Assembly: GCF_025264685.1 (NCBI RefSeq)
Contig: NZ_CP073721.1
Location: forward strand, 2,347,001 to 2,411,000
DNA from: Dactylosporangium roseum
GTDB lineage: Bacteria; Actinomycetota; Actinomycetes; Mycobacteriales; Micromonosporaceae
DNA: 64,000 bases
Direction of reading: 5' to 3'
The translations under genes were made by a program, and so were the position numbers. Positions 17,463 through 26,165 of the stretch are shown here, piece after piece. Positions within the stretch are counted from its first letter, which is position 1, and each line of letters begins with the position of its first letter. The notes beneath the pieces were generated by a model. That model had not been told where the DNA came from. It saw nothing but the letters and a program-made list of their open reading frames with translations, and searched no databases.

Positions 17463-18829
17463 CCATCACCAACCGGCCACGCGCCGGCTCCTCCGCACCG
17501 GGCCGGCCACGCGCCGGCTCCTCCGCACCGGGCCGGCCGCCCCGCCGGCGACCCGCCGTGCCGAAGGTCGCGGACATCATCCGCGCCGTCACCATCGACG
17601 AGCCGGCCGTGCGGATCACCGCCTACGACGGCAGCGCCGTCGGCCCCGCCGACGCGCCGATCGGCCTGCACCTCGCCACCGAACGCGGCCTCTCCTACGT
17701 GCTGACGGCCCCCGGCGACCTCGGCATGGCCCGCGCCTACGTCACCGGCGACCTCGAGGTCCGCGGCGCGCACCCCGGCGACCCGTACGAGGCGCTGCGC
17801 GGGCTCGCCACCGGCCTCCGGTTGCACATGCCGTCCCCGGGCGAGGCGCTGCGGCTCGTCCGCGGCCTCGGCTGGGATCGGCTGCGCCCGCCGTCGCCCC
17901 CGCCGCAGGAGGCGGTCCCCGCCTGGCGCCGCACCGTCCAGGGCCTGCGGCACGGCCGGGGCCGCGACGCCGACGCCATCCACCACCACTACGACGTCTC
18001 CAACGCCTTCTACGAGAAGATCCTCGGCCCGTCGATGACCTACACCTGCGCCGTGTTCCGCTCCGAGTCCGACACCCTGGAGCAGGCGCAGGCCAACAAG
18101 TACGACCTCGTCGCCGGCAAGCTGGCCCTCAAGCCGGGCCAGCGGCTGCTCGACGTCGGCTGCGGCTGGGGCGGCATGGTCCGGCACGCGGCCCGCGAAT
18201 ACGGGATCCGGGCCCTCGGCGTCACGCTCTCCCGCGAGCAGGCGCAGTGGGCGCAGGCCGCCATCGAGCGCGAGGGCCTCGGGCACCTCGCCGAGGTCCG
18301 GTACCTCGACTACCGCGACGCGCCGTTGGAGCAGTTCGACGCGGTCAGCTCGATCGGCCTCACCGAGCACATCGGTGTGCGCAACTACCCACGCTACTTC
18401 GGGACGCTGCGCAGCCGGCTCAAGCCCGGCGGCCGGCTGCTCAACCACTGCATCACCCGGTCCGACAACCGCGCCTCCCACAAGCCGGGCGCGTTCATCG
18501 ACCGGTATGTGTTCCCCGACGGCGAGCTGCCCTCCCCGGGCCGGCTCGTCAGCGCCGTCCACGACGCCGCGTTCGAGGTGCAGCACGAGGAGAACCTCCG
18601 GCAGCACTACGCGCTGACGCTCGCCGGCTGGAACCGCAACCTCGTCGAGCAATGGGACGACTGCGTCGCCGAGGTCGGCCTGGGCACCGCGCGGGTGTGG
18701 GGCCTGTACATGGCCGGCTCGCGGCTCGCCTTCGAACGCAACGAGATCCAGCTCCATCAGATCCTCGCCACGAAGACGACCCGGGACGGCGTGTCCTCCT
18801 ACCCGCTGCGGCCCGACTGGACCGCTTGA
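17459..18829 (+). CDS. tmsB: CFA-like SAM methyltransferase (10-methyl fatty acid synthesis)
   Basis: Encodes 456 residues of the cyclopropane-fatty-acyl-phospholipid synthase family. Motifs include DAIHHHYDVSNAFYEKILG (172-190), PSMTYTCAVF, the SAM motif LDVGCGWGGM (231-240), and SSIGLTEHIGVRNYPRYF. With the FAD enzyme it should methylenate oleoyl phospholipid at C10. The N-terminal 30 residues hold a tandem repeat of PRAGSSAPGR, an exact DNA duplication not expected in the family. Possible alternative: a genuine cyclopropane synthase, but the coupled tmsA argues against it. Confidence 0.87.
   Translation: MTITNRPRAGSSAPGRPRAGSSAPGRPPRRRPAVPKVADIIRAVTIDEPAVRITAYDGSAVGPADAPIGLHLATERGLSYVLTAPGDLGMARAYVTGDLEVRGAHPGDPYEALRGLATGLRLHMPSPGEALRLVRGLGWDRLRPPSPPPQEAVPAWRRTVQGLRHGRGRDADAIHHHYDVSNAFYEKILGPSMTYTCAVFRSESDTLEQAQANKYDLVAGKLALKPGQRLLDVGCGWGGMVRHAAREYGIRALGVTLSREQAQWAQAAIEREGLGHLAEVRYLDYRDAPLEQFDAVSSIGLTEHIGVRNYPRYFGTLRSRLKPGGRLLNHCITRSDNRASHKPGAFIDRYVFPDGELPSPGRLVSAVHDAAFEVQHEENLRQHYALTLAGWNRNLVEQWDDCVAEVGLGTARVWGLYMAGSRLAFERNEIQLHQILATKTTRDGVSSYPLRPDWTA
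17473..17538 (+). repeat. 30-bp tandem duplication in the tmsB 5' end
   Basis: Two exact 30-bp units (17473-17502 and 17503-17532) starting CCGGCCACGCGCCGGCTCCT, followed by six more matching bases. Because 30 is a multiple of three, the reading frame is kept and ten residues are duplicated. The lack of divergence suggests recent replication slippage. Confidence 0.9.
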
Positions 18830-18862
18830 CCTGAAGCGCGCTCGAGGTCCGAACCTGGGGCC

Positions 18863-19012
18863 ATGAGCGTTCTTGTCACCGGCGCGACCGGGCACGTGGG
18901 CTCACACGTGCCCGGTCGCTCGGCTCTTCGGCGGGGACGGCGGCGCTCTCGGCTTTCTCCCAGCAAGAACCCAGTTTCGGTGCAGGTGCGGTGTGCAAGG
19001 TGGATTTCATGA
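18863..19012 (+). pseudogene. Remnant of an NAD(P)-binding Rossmann gene
   Basis: A 49-codon open frame begins MSVLVTGATGHVGSHV, the unmistakable N-terminal nucleotide-binding motif (TGATGHVG) of NmrA/epimerase-type extended SDR proteins. After residue 16 it turns into unrelated Arg/Ser-rich sequence. The rest of the gene appears deleted. Its stop codon overlaps the HtrA start (ATGA), so it might still be translated and couple to the protease gene. Confidence 0.55.
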
Positions 19013-20604
19013 GTGACCAGGACCGCCAGTGGGACGCGCCGCCACCCTCCGCAGCATCCGGGGAGACCGCGCCCGCCCCGGCGTCACCGGCCGCGCCCGC
19101 CCCGGCCTCGTCCGCGCCCGCCTCGGGGATTCCGGCCTCCGCGATGCCCGCGTCGGGTGTGCCCGCTTCGAGCGTGCCGGCCTCCGGTGTGCCCTGGGCC
19201 ACCCCCGGTGACGGGTGGCCCGCGCAGGCCTGGCCGGCCAACGGGCAGGCCCAGACCGCGGAGCTGCCGGCCGCCGGCGCCACCGGGGCGTTCCGTCCCG
19301 CGTCGCCGGTCCCGGGCGCCCCGACCACGCCGCTGCCCGGCGTCGGCGCCACCACGGCCTCGTTCCCGGCCGCGCCGGTCACCGCCCCGCAGGGCTACCC
19401 CGGTGCGCCGGCCACCCCGGCCTACCAGTCCGGCCCGATGGGCCACCCGGGCCGGCCGGACACGTTCGGGCACCCGGGCCAGCCGGGGCACCCCGTCCAG
19501 CCCGGGTTCCCGCCCGGGTTCCCGCCCGCGCCGGGCCGCCCCGGCTGGCCGGGCCAGCCCGCACAGCCCGGCGCGCGGCCCGGGCGCGGCGGGCGGATCG
19601 CCGCCGTCGTCGCCGCCGCGGTGGTGCTGTCGGTCGGGTCGGCGTTCGCGGGCGGGCTCGTCGCCACCCGGTTCGCCGACGACCGGGACGGGGGCACCAC
19701 CGTGGTGACCCGCGACGCCGCGCCGAACCTCGACCGGTCCTCGGTCCGCGGCGTCGCCGAGGCGGTGCTGCCCAGCGTCGTCGACATCAGCACCGGCGAG
19801 TCCGAGGGCTCCGGTGTCATCATGACCGCCGACGGCCAGATCATCACCAACAACCACGTCGTGCAGGGCGCCACCAAACTGACCGTCACGTTCAGCAACG
19901 GCAAGACCGCCCAGGCCACCGTCGTCGGCACCGACCCCGCCGGAGACATCGCCGTCATCAAGGCCCAGAACGTGTCCGGGCTGGCCGCGGCGAAGTTCGG
20001 TGACAGCGACGCCCTGCGGGTCGGTGACACCGTGCTCGCCGTCGGCAGCCCGCTCGGCCTGCAGGGCTCGGTCACCGCCGGCATCGTCAGCGCGCTGCAC
20101 CGCACGATCAGCTCCGGCCAGCAGGGCGGCAAGTCGATCGCGGACGCCGTCCAGACCGACGCCGCCATCAACCCCGGCAACTCCGGCGGTGCGCTGGTCA
20201 ACCTGGCCGGCGAAGTCGTCGGGATCAACACCGCCATCGCCACGGCCGGCGAGAACAGCAACGGCAACATCGGGGTCGGCTTCGCCATCTCCGCCAACCG
20301 CGCCCGCGCCGCCGCCGAGCAGCTCGCCAAGGGCGGCAAGGTCAGCCACCCGTACCTCGGTGTGCAGTTGGCCGACGGCGTCGGCGGTGCGCTCGTCGGC
20401 GGTGTGGTCGCCGGCGGCCCGGCCGACAAGGGCGGCATCAAGAGCGGCGACATCGTGACGAGGATCGGCGGCACCACGATCTCCGACGCCACGGACCTCA
20501 TCAACGCGGTCCAGGCGGCCAAGGCCGGCGACGAGCTCAAGGTGACCGTCCTGCGGGGCAACGGCGAGCAGACCGTCACGGTGACGCTCGGCGAGTCGCC
20601 GTGA
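19009..20604 (+). CDS. HtrA/DegP-like membrane serine protease with PDZ domain
   Basis: Encodes 531 residues. Residues 1-195 are a Pro/Ala/Gly-rich, probably cytoplasmic disordered tail. A transmembrane segment follows (about 196-218, RIAAVVAAAVVLSVGSAFAGG). The trypsin-like S1C domain shows the triad H283 (TNNHVV), D313 (AGDIAV) and S392 (GNSGGA). A single PDZ domain occupies about 435-531. This is the layout of actinobacterial HtrA/PepD proteases, which degrade or sense misfolded envelope proteins. ATG 19009 follows AGGTGG. The gene converges with the glycosidase-like gene. Confidence 0.94.
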   Translation: MSDQDRQWDAPPPSAASGETAPAPASPAAPAPASSAPASGIPASAMPASGVPASSVPASGVPWATPGDGWPAQAWPANGQAQTAELPAAGATGAFRPASPVPGAPTTPLPGVGATTASFPAAPVTAPQGYPGAPATPAYQSGPMGHPGRPDTFGHPGQPGHPVQPGFPPGFPPAPGRPGWPGQPAQPGARPGRGGRIAAVVAAAVVLSVGSAFAGGLVATRFADDRDGGTTVVTRDAAPNLDRSSVRGVAEAVLPSVVDISTGESEGSGVIMTADGQIITNNHVVQGATKLTVTFSNGKTAQATVVGTDPAGDIAVIKAQNVSGLAAAKFGDSDALRVGDTVLAVGSPLGLQGSVTAGIVSALHRTISSGQQGGKSIADAVQTDAAINPGNSGGALVNLAGEVVGINTAIATAGENSNGNIGVGFAISANRARAAAEQLAKGGKVSHPYLGVQLADGVGGALVGGVVAGGPADKGGIKSGDIVTRIGGTTISDATDLINAVQAAKAGDELKVTVLRGNGEQTVTVTLGESP

Positions 20605-20635
20605 CCTGGGACACGACGCGGGCCGCCGCGTGTGG

Positions 20636-21583
20636 TCAGCCGAGTTCCCGGATCAGCGCGCCGTACCTGTGGAAGGCGGGCTTCGGCGTGTAGTCCGAGC
20701 GGACCAGCCCGAACTGGTACATCGTGTCGGGGACCGCGCTGTCGGCGTCCCGCAGGGCGAAGTGCTCGTACGTGGTGATGCCCAGCTCCGCCGACGCCCC
20801 GTCGACGGTCCGCACGATCCTGTCGAGGACCTCGGCCTGCCGCTCGGGGGAGCGGTCCGGTCCGGTGGCCCAGCCGTTCTCCGTGACGTGGATCGGGGTC
20901 CGGCCGGGAATGCCGGCCGCGGCCAGGCTGGTGTGCCGGAATCCGTGGAGGACCCCGCGGACGGCGTCGGTGAGCGCCTCGGCCGGCACCGCACGGAACA
21001 CGTCGGGGAAGAAGTCCAGGCCGGCGTAGTCCAGCGCGCCCGTGAACTCGCTGCCGCCGAGCCGGCCGAGCCCGGTCCAGAACTCCTGGGCCGGGTCGAA
21101 GACCGGCGTCGAGTTGCAGCCGACCCGGACGTCGAGGCCCAGCCGGTCGATCTCGTCGCGGGCGGCGAGGACGCCTTCGACGATCGCGCGGCGCACCGCC
21201 GGACGGCCCCCGTCGCCGCCGGGACCGTCGTGGTTGGCCTCCTCGCCCACCTGCAGCGTCGCGAGGGACTCGCCGTGCGTGCGGATGACGGACCGCAGGA
21301 ACGCCAGCCAGCCGGTCAGGTCGTCGCCCGGCTCGCGGAAGCAGGCGACCAGGTCGAGCCGCCGGCCGCGCACGGCGTGCTGCCACGGCGCCGGCGGCGC
21401 CTCGAGGTGCGCGCCGTCCGCGTCGCTGTACTGCACGTAGCCGCGGACCAGGAACGGCCGTTCGCCGTGCAGCTCGTCGAGCCGCTCGGCGATGCGCTGA
21501 GCGTCCTCGGGAGGTCCGGGAGTGATGTCACCGTGCTCGTCAGCGCCGAGACCGCCGGCGTAGACACCGAAGAGGAGAGTCAT
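20636..21583 (-). CDS. TIM-barrel glycoside hydrolase-like protein
   Basis: Encodes 315 residues. Two Glu-containing motifs fit clan GH-A glycosidases: LQVGEEANHDG in the middle (acid/base region) and IHVTENGWATG near residue 245 (nucleophile region). Aromatic barrel-end motifs GLDFFPDVFRA and TTYEHFALRDA also fit. No signal peptide is present, so the enzyme would be cytoplasmic. The exact GH family and substrate cannot be assigned. The gene is divergent from a TetR regulator and shares a 63-bp region with a palindromic operator. Confidence 0.6.
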   Translation of the reverse strand: MTLLFGVYAGGLGADEHGDITPGPPEDAQRIAERLDELHGERPFLVRGYVQYSDADGAHLEAPPAPWQHAVRGRRLDLVACFREPGDDLTGWLAFLRSVIRTHGESLATLQVGEEANHDGPGGDGGRPAVRRAIVEGVLAARDEIDRLGLDVRVGCNSTPVFDPAQEFWTGLGRLGGSEFTGALDYAGLDFFPDVFRAVPAEALTDAVRGVLHGFRHTSLAAAGIPGRTPIHVTENGWATGPDRSPERQAEVLDRIVRTVDGASAELGITTYEHFALRDADSAVPDTMYQFGLVRSDYTPKPAFHRYGALIRELG

Positions 21584-21601
21584 GCGGCCGACGGTACAAC
21601 T

Positions 21602-21623
21602 AATTTTGGTGTCACACCAAATT
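21602..21623. promoter_or_regulatory. TetR-type operator candidate
   Basis: AATTTTGGTG-TCA-CACCAAATTT is an inverted repeat with a perfect 7-bp core (TTTGGTG/CACCAAA). It lies between the divergent TetR and glycosidase-like genes and upstream of the TetR -10-like TATAGT (21635-21640). It is AT-rich against a GC-rich background. Confidence 0.65.
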
Positions 21624-21646
21624 TGTAGTCACGCTATAGTTCGGCC

Positions 21647-22264
21647 ATGGCATTGCGGGCGGAGAAGAAGGCGGCGACGCGCACGGCGCTCGCCGACGCC
21701 GCGCTGGCCCTGTTCCTCGAGCGCGGCTTCGACCGGGTCACGGTCGCGGAGGTCGCCGAGGCGGCGCGGGTGTCGGTGAACACGGCGTTCAACTACTTCC
21801 CGACCAAGGAGGACCTGTTCTTCGACCGTCAGGACGCGGTGGTGCGCCGCCTGGCCGACGCGGTGTCGTCGCGGCTGCCCGGCGAGTCCCCGGCAGCCGC
21901 GGTGCGGGCACTGTTCCTGGCCGAGCTCGACCGTGACGAGCCGACGCTGGGCCTCTCCCCGGGCGCGGCCGGCTTCTGGCGGGTGATCGACGGGAGCGCC
22001 GCTTTGCAGGCCCGGGCGCGCCGGCTGACCGAGTCGGCCGAGGCCGCGCTGGCGGCGGTCCTGGCCGGTGCGGTCGGTGAGCGGTCGGCCGGCTGGGCGG
22101 CGGCGGTCCTGGCCGGCGTGGACCGGGCCCTGCACGCGGAGATCCGCCGCCGGATGCTCGCCGGCGCCGACCCGGCCGAGGTGCGGGCCGCGATCCGCGC
22201 GACGGCCGAGGACGCGTTCGCGGCGGCGGCGCGCGCCCTCGACCCGGGGGGCGAGCGTCGATGA
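21647..22264 (+). CDS. TetR-family transcriptional regulator
   Basis: Encodes 205 residues. Residues 6-55 form the TetR helix-turn-helix: TRTALADAALALFLERGFD, then VAEVAEAARVSVNTAFNYFP and TKEDLFF. The C-terminal ligand domain is variable and gives no clue to the inducer. ATG 21647 lies 6 bases after TATAGT, so translation is likely leaderless. The adjacent inverted repeat suggests autoregulation and control of the divergent glycosidase-like gene. Confidence 0.92.
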   Translation: MALRAEKKAATRTALADAALALFLERGFDRVTVAEVAEAARVSVNTAFNYFPTKEDLFFDRQDAVVRRLADAVSSRLPGESPAAAVRALFLAELDRDEPTLGLSPGAAGFWRVIDGSAALQARARRLTESAEAALAAVLAGAVGERSAGWAAAVLAGVDRALHAEIRRRMLAGADPAEVRAAIRATAEDAFAAAARALDPGGERR

Positions 22265-22296
22265 GGACCGCGATCCGCGCGTCCACGTGCCGGTTC

Positions 22297-23244
22297 TCAG
22301 CCCGATGACCGGACGGGCAGCTCCGGCGGCAGCCCGAACAGCGGGAACAGCCGCTCCGGGGACAGGAACGTGGTCGCCGCCGCCACCCGCCCGTCCGGCG
22401 CCCCCTCCAGCACGAGCACGGCGAAGGGACGGCCGTCGCGGTACTGCCCGAAGGCCGCGCCACCGTTGGCCGGCACCCGGACGAGCACGTCGCCGCGGCA
22501 GGCGTCCGACGCCGCGAGCACGGCGGCGATCCGGTCGCGGCCCCGCAGCCACCAGGTCAGCGGCGGCATCGCCATCGTCGCGTCCTCGTGCAGCAGCGAC
22601 ACCAGCGTCGGCACGTCGTGCGCGGTGAACGCCCGCACGTATCGCCCCAGCAACGCCTCGTCGACCGGCCCGCCGGCCGGCACGGTCGCCAGAGCGGCCC
22701 GCGCCCGCTGCAACGCGCTGTTCACCGCCGGCACCGACGTGTCCAGCAGCGCCGCCACCTCGGCCGCGCGCCACGCCAGCACCTCGCGCAGGATCAGCAC
22801 CGCCCGCTGCTTCGGCGGCAGCGCCTGGAGTGCCGCCACGAACGCGAGCCGGATCGACTCCCGCTGCACCGCCAGCTCGGCCGGATCGCCCTCCGGCGGC
22901 ACCACGAGGCCGTCCGGCACCGGGCCGACGAAGGCGTCGTCCGGCAGCGTCTCGCCGAAGGCGCCGGGATCGAGGTCGAGGGGGAGTGCCCGCCGCCGGG
23001 CGCTGCGCAGCGCGTCGAGGCAGACGTTGGTGGCGATCGTGAACAGCCAGGTCTTCAGTGACGCCCGGGCGGGGTCGAAGCGGCCGGCGTTGCGCCACGC
23101 GCGCAGCAGCGTCTCCTGGACCGCGTCCTCGGCGTCGAAGGCCGAGCCGAGCATCCGGTAGCAGTGCCCGGTCAGCGCGACCCGGTGCGCGGCGAGCTCG
23201 TCCTCCAGCGGCACGGTTCCACCGTACCGGCGGGCGATGAACAT
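22297..23244 (-). CDS. ECF-type RNA polymerase sigma factor with SnoaL-like C-terminus
   Basis: Encodes 315 residues, long for an ECF factor because of a C-terminal extension. Region 2 is GHCYRMLGSAFDAEDAVQET followed by LLRAWR and KTWLFTIATNVCLDALR. Region 4 is LPPKQRAVLILREVLAWRAA followed by EVAALLDTSVPAVNSALQRA. After residue 200 there is a SnoaL/NTF2-like domain (YVRAFTAHDVPTLVSLLHED), the SigG/SigJ-like layout in which the extra domain modulates activity without a classic anti-sigma factor. It lies downstream of the FAD oxidoreductase on the same strand. Confidence 0.9.
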   Translation of the reverse strand: MFIARRYGGTVPLEDELAAHRVALTGHCYRMLGSAFDAEDAVQETLLRAWRNAGRFDPARASLKTWLFTIATNVCLDALRSARRRALPLDLDPGAFGETLPDDAFVGPVPDGLVVPPEGDPAELAVQRESIRLAFVAALQALPPKQRAVLILREVLAWRAAEVAALLDTSVPAVNSALQRARAALATVPAGGPVDEALLGRYVRAFTAHDVPTLVSLLHEDATMAMPPLTWWLRGRDRIAAVLAASDACRGDVLVRVPANGGAAFGQYRDGRPFAVLVLEGAPDGRVAAATTFLSPERLFPLFGLPPELPVRSSG

Positions 23245-23329
23245 GGGTGTTCGTTCCGTCGCGCGGGCGGTGGTCGACGGCGCGCGGGTCGGGCCGTCGG
23301 GCCCAGGGATGCGTGCCGGTCCCGGCCGG

Positions 23330-24532
23330 TCAGGAGGCGCCCGACATGATGCGGCCGATGTTGGCCGGATCGAAGTACGACGGGATCGGCGTGCTGCCCT
23401 GAAGGACCCCGAAGAACCGCGTGCTCTCCGCCGGCGAGGCGGCGATGGTGGCGAACAGCGCGGCGGTCTCCGGCGACGGCGGCTCCATCGACGCGAGCTG
23501 GCAGGTCAGCCGGAGTGCCGGCAGGAAGCGCTCGTCACGCGCCCGCACGTAACCGGCCACGGCGGCGTCGAGCTCCCGCTCCCCGTCCGGATCCCCGGAC
23601 AGCGCGGCGTGGACGGCGTCGGCGAGCAGCCGCGCGCAGACGAAGGCGTCGGTGATGCCCGAGGCCATGCACGGATCCTTGTGGTAACCGGCGTCGCCGA
23701 CCAGTGCCCAGCCGGGACCGCTGGACTCGCGGAAGAAGTTCGGCACGTCGGCGGTGCCGCGGATCCGCTCGACCCGCTCGCCGGCGGCGACCCGGGCGGC
23801 CAGGGCCGGCACCCGCGAGATCGCCTCCAGGTAGTGGCCCTCGACGTCGGTGCGGAACTCGTGGAACCGCTCGATCGGACAGGCGACGAAGACGCAGGCG
23901 AGGCCGTCGTTGGTCGGGAACACCACGACGGCGCGGTCGCCCAGTTGGTAGATCTCCGCGCCGGGGCCGGAGACGCCGCGGTAGTAGGCGTAGTAGCAGG
24001 CGGTCAGCGACGGCGTGTCGTGGTAGGTGCCGGCGCCGGTCTCGCGGGCGACGATCGAGCGGAGGCCGTCGGCGCCGATGACGAGCTTCGCCTCGACGGG
24101 GCCGTCCGGCCCGGTGACGCCGGTGACGCGGCCGGTGTCGTCGCGCAGCAGGCCGTCGACCGCGAAGCCCTCGCGCACCTCGGCGCCGGCGGCGCGGGCG
24201 GCGTCGACGAGGATCTTGTCCAGCCGGGTGCGGCGCACGCAGTACGGATGGGCGACGCCGTCGACCGCGGGAGGCGGGCCAGCGATGGTGAACGGCCCGA
24301 AGTCCATCGTGAACCGCTCGTGCGGCGGCGCGCCGGTCGCCACGACCGCGTCCAGCAGGCCCCACTCGCGCAGACATGCCATCGCGGGCACGTGCAGCAG
24401 GTGCGTCGACAGCACGTCGCTGGGAAACGTCGCCTTGTCGACGAGCAGCACCCGGTGTCCGTGGCGGGCGAGGAGCATGGCGGTGGGGGAGCCGGCGACC
24501 CGTGCGCCGACCACGATGGCATCGAACGACAC
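23330..24532 (-). CDS. FAD-dependent oxidoreductase (PHBH/GGR-like monooxygenase)
   Basis: Encodes 400 residues. The Rossmann FAD motif is DAIVVGARVAGSPTAMLLAR at the N-terminus, and the second FAD motif is GWALVGDAGYHKDPCMASGI near residue 290. These mark the flavoprotein monooxygenase/geranylgeranyl reductase superfamily. The internal DG motif is VIGADGLRS. The substrate is unknown. It begins 9 bases after the EamA stop, so the two are likely cotranscribed and under MarR control. Function in detoxification or secondary metabolism is only inferred. Confidence 0.88.
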   Translation of the reverse strand: MSFDAIVVGARVAGSPTAMLLARHGHRVLLVDKATFPSDVLSTHLLHVPAMACLREWGLLDAVVATGAPPHERFTMDFGPFTIAGPPPAVDGVAHPYCVRRTRLDKILVDAARAAGAEVREGFAVDGLLRDDTGRVTGVTGPDGPVEAKLVIGADGLRSIVARETGAGTYHDTPSLTACYYAYYRGVSGPGAEIYQLGDRAVVVFPTNDGLACVFVACPIERFHEFRTDVEGHYLEAISRVPALAARVAAGERVERIRGTADVPNFFRESSGPGWALVGDAGYHKDPCMASGITDAFVCARLLADAVHAALSGDPDGERELDAAVAGYVRARDERFLPALRLTCQLASMEPPSPETAALFATIAASPAESTRFFGVLQGSTPIPSYFDPANIGRIMSGAS

Positions 24533-24541
24533 CGGTGCACC

Positions 24542-25486
24542 CTACCGCGTCGCGCCGGCCGGCACGGCCGGTGCCGATGGTGCCGCGGCCGCCGGCGAAG
24601 GGCTGTCCCCACCGCCGCCCGCCCCCAGCAGGACCGCGCCGAGCACCGCCGCGGCGCCCAGGAGCTGCCCCGCCGACAGCGCCTGGCCGAGGACCAGCCA
24701 GCCGAGGGCCGCGGCGACGACCGGGCTGAGCAGGCCCAGCAGCGTGACCCGGGCCGGTGCCAGGGCGGTGACACCGCGGAACCACAGGAAGTACGCACCG
24801 GCGGTGCCGACCAGCGACAGATACCCGAAGCCGGCCGCGTTCGGCCACGTCACGGTCGGCGGCAGGCCCTCCACCAGTAGCGCGGCGGGTGCGAGGAGCA
24901 GGCCGCCGACGGTGAGCTGCCAGCCGGTCAGCGCGAGCAGCGCGGTGCGCCGGTCGGCGAACCCCTCGGGGACGCCCCAGCGGCGGCCGAGCACGGTGCC
25001 GAACGACATCGACACCATGCCGCCCGCCGCCGCGGCCAGGCCGATCGGGTCGAGCGCGATCGCCGAGCGCAGCACGAGCAGCGCGACGCCGGCCAGGCCG
25101 ATCCCGGCGGCGGCGAGCACCCGGCCCGCCGGTCGCTGCCCGAGCAGGCCGAAGGCGAGTCCCGCGACGACGAACGGTCCGAGCGCGCCGAGCACGGCCG
25201 CGACGCCGCCGGGCAACCGGTAGGCCGCGACGAACAGCAGCGCGAAGAACAGGCCGATGTTGAGCGTGCCGAGGACGGCCGCCCGCCACCACCAGCGCCG
25301 CCCCGGCAGCGGGTTGCGGTGGAGGCGCGCGACGAGCCCGATCAGCAGGAGCCCGGCGGGCAGCGCGCGCAGGGTGCCGGCGAGCAGTGGCCGGCCGGGC
25401 GGGAGGAACTCGGTGGTGACCAGGTAGGTGGTGCCCCACACGGCGGGTGCGGCGGCCGTGGCGGCGGGCAGGCTCAGGTTCCTCAT
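24542..25486 (-). CDS. EamA/DMT-family transporter
   Basis: Encodes 314 residues with about ten hydrophobic segments. AAPAVWGTTYLVTTEFLPPG at the N-terminus and FGYLSLVGTAGAYFLWFRGV in the second half are typical of the two EamA repeats. ATG 25486 was selected because the MarR operator and a TAAGCT hexamer lie just upstream. A start at 25522 would place the operator inside the gene. It is divergent from marR and is the first gene of a likely operon with the FAD oxidoreductase. Confidence 0.9.
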   Translation of the reverse strand: MRNLSLPAATAAAPAVWGTTYLVTTEFLPPGRPLLAGTLRALPAGLLLIGLVARLHRNPLPGRRWWWRAAVLGTLNIGLFFALLFVAAYRLPGGVAAVLGALGPFVVAGLAFGLLGQRPAGRVLAAAGIGLAGVALLVLRSAIALDPIGLAAAAGGMVSMSFGTVLGRRWGVPEGFADRRTALLALTGWQLTVGGLLLAPAALLVEGLPPTVTWPNAAGFGYLSLVGTAGAYFLWFRGVTALAPARVTLLGLLSPVVAAALGWLVLGQALSAGQLLGAAAVLGAVLLGAGGGGDSPSPAAAAPSAPAVPAGATR

Positions 25487-25493
25487 GGTTAAG

Positions 25494-25511
25494 TAGCTTA
25501 GCACTAAGCTA
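25494..25511. promoter_or_regulatory. MarR operator between divergent genes
   Basis: Perfect 18-bp inverted repeat TAGCTTAG-CA-CTAAGCTA lies between the EamA start (25486) and the MarR start (25515). It overlaps TANNNT hexamers facing both ways, so a bound MarR dimer would block both promoters. It is strikingly AT-rich. Confidence 0.8.
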
Positions 25512-25514
25512 ATT

Positions 25515-26036
25515 ATGGGCAAGTGGTATCGTGATGCGATGGACGATGTCGACCGGATCGTGGGTCAGTGGGCCCGTGAGCGCCCCGACCTGCAGACCGA
25601 GGCGATGGCGGTGTTCGGCCGCATCTACCGCCTGGCCAAGCTGGTCGGCGACCGGCAGGAGAAGGTCTACGGCGGGCTCGGCGTCAACCGCGGCGAGTTC
25701 GACGTGCTCGCCACGCTGCGCCGCGCCGGGGAGCCGTTCGAGCTGGCACCGAAGGCCCTGAGCGCCTCGTTGATGCTCACGACCGGCGGCATGACCGGCC
25801 GCCTGGACCGGCTCGAGCGGGCCGGGCTGGTCACCCGCTCCCCGGACCCGAGCGACCGGCGCGGCCTGGTCATCACCCTCACCGACCGGGGCCGTGAGCT
25901 CGTCGACGAGGCCGTCGGCGCCGGCCTGGCGGTGCAGCGGGAGGTCCTGGAGCGGCTGCCCGGGCCGCGCCGCCGCCAGCTCGACACGCTGCTGCGCGAG
26001 CTGCTGGCCACCGCGGAGTCCGACAGGCATTCTTGA
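25515..26036 (+). CDS. MarR-family transcriptional regulator
   Basis: Encodes 173 residues. The winged helix is visible as GVNRGEFDVLATLRRAGEPF, then ALSASLMLTTGGMTGRLDRL and the wing SPDPSDRRGLVITLTDRG. The start could be ATG 25515, 3 bases after the operator, or ATG 25539; the domain is complete in either case. Regulation of the divergent exporter-oxidoreductase operon and of itself is inferred from the palindrome. Confidence 0.92.
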   Translation: MGKWYRDAMDDVDRIVGQWARERPDLQTEAMAVFGRIYRLAKLVGDRQEKVYGGLGVNRGEFDVLATLRRAGEPFELAPKALSASLMLTTGGMTGRLDRLERAGLVTRSPDPSDRRGLVITLTDRGRELVDEAVGAGLAVQREVLERLPGPRRRQLDTLLRELLATAESDRHS

Positions 26037-26165
26037 CCCAGACCCGGCTCAACCCGCCATCGAAGCACTCCGCACCCTCCGCCTGGCCTGGACCGAAGCC
26101 GCCGCCCAACCACCCAGGAGGGGGACGGCTCCACCAACCTACGAATCGCCGAACCACACCCGTAG

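Noticed and set aside
20611-20634. Terminator between htrA and the glycosidase-like gene
   Set aside because: The dyad ACACG(A)CGCGG/CCGCGTGT needs a bulge and is short; too weak to list as a feature.
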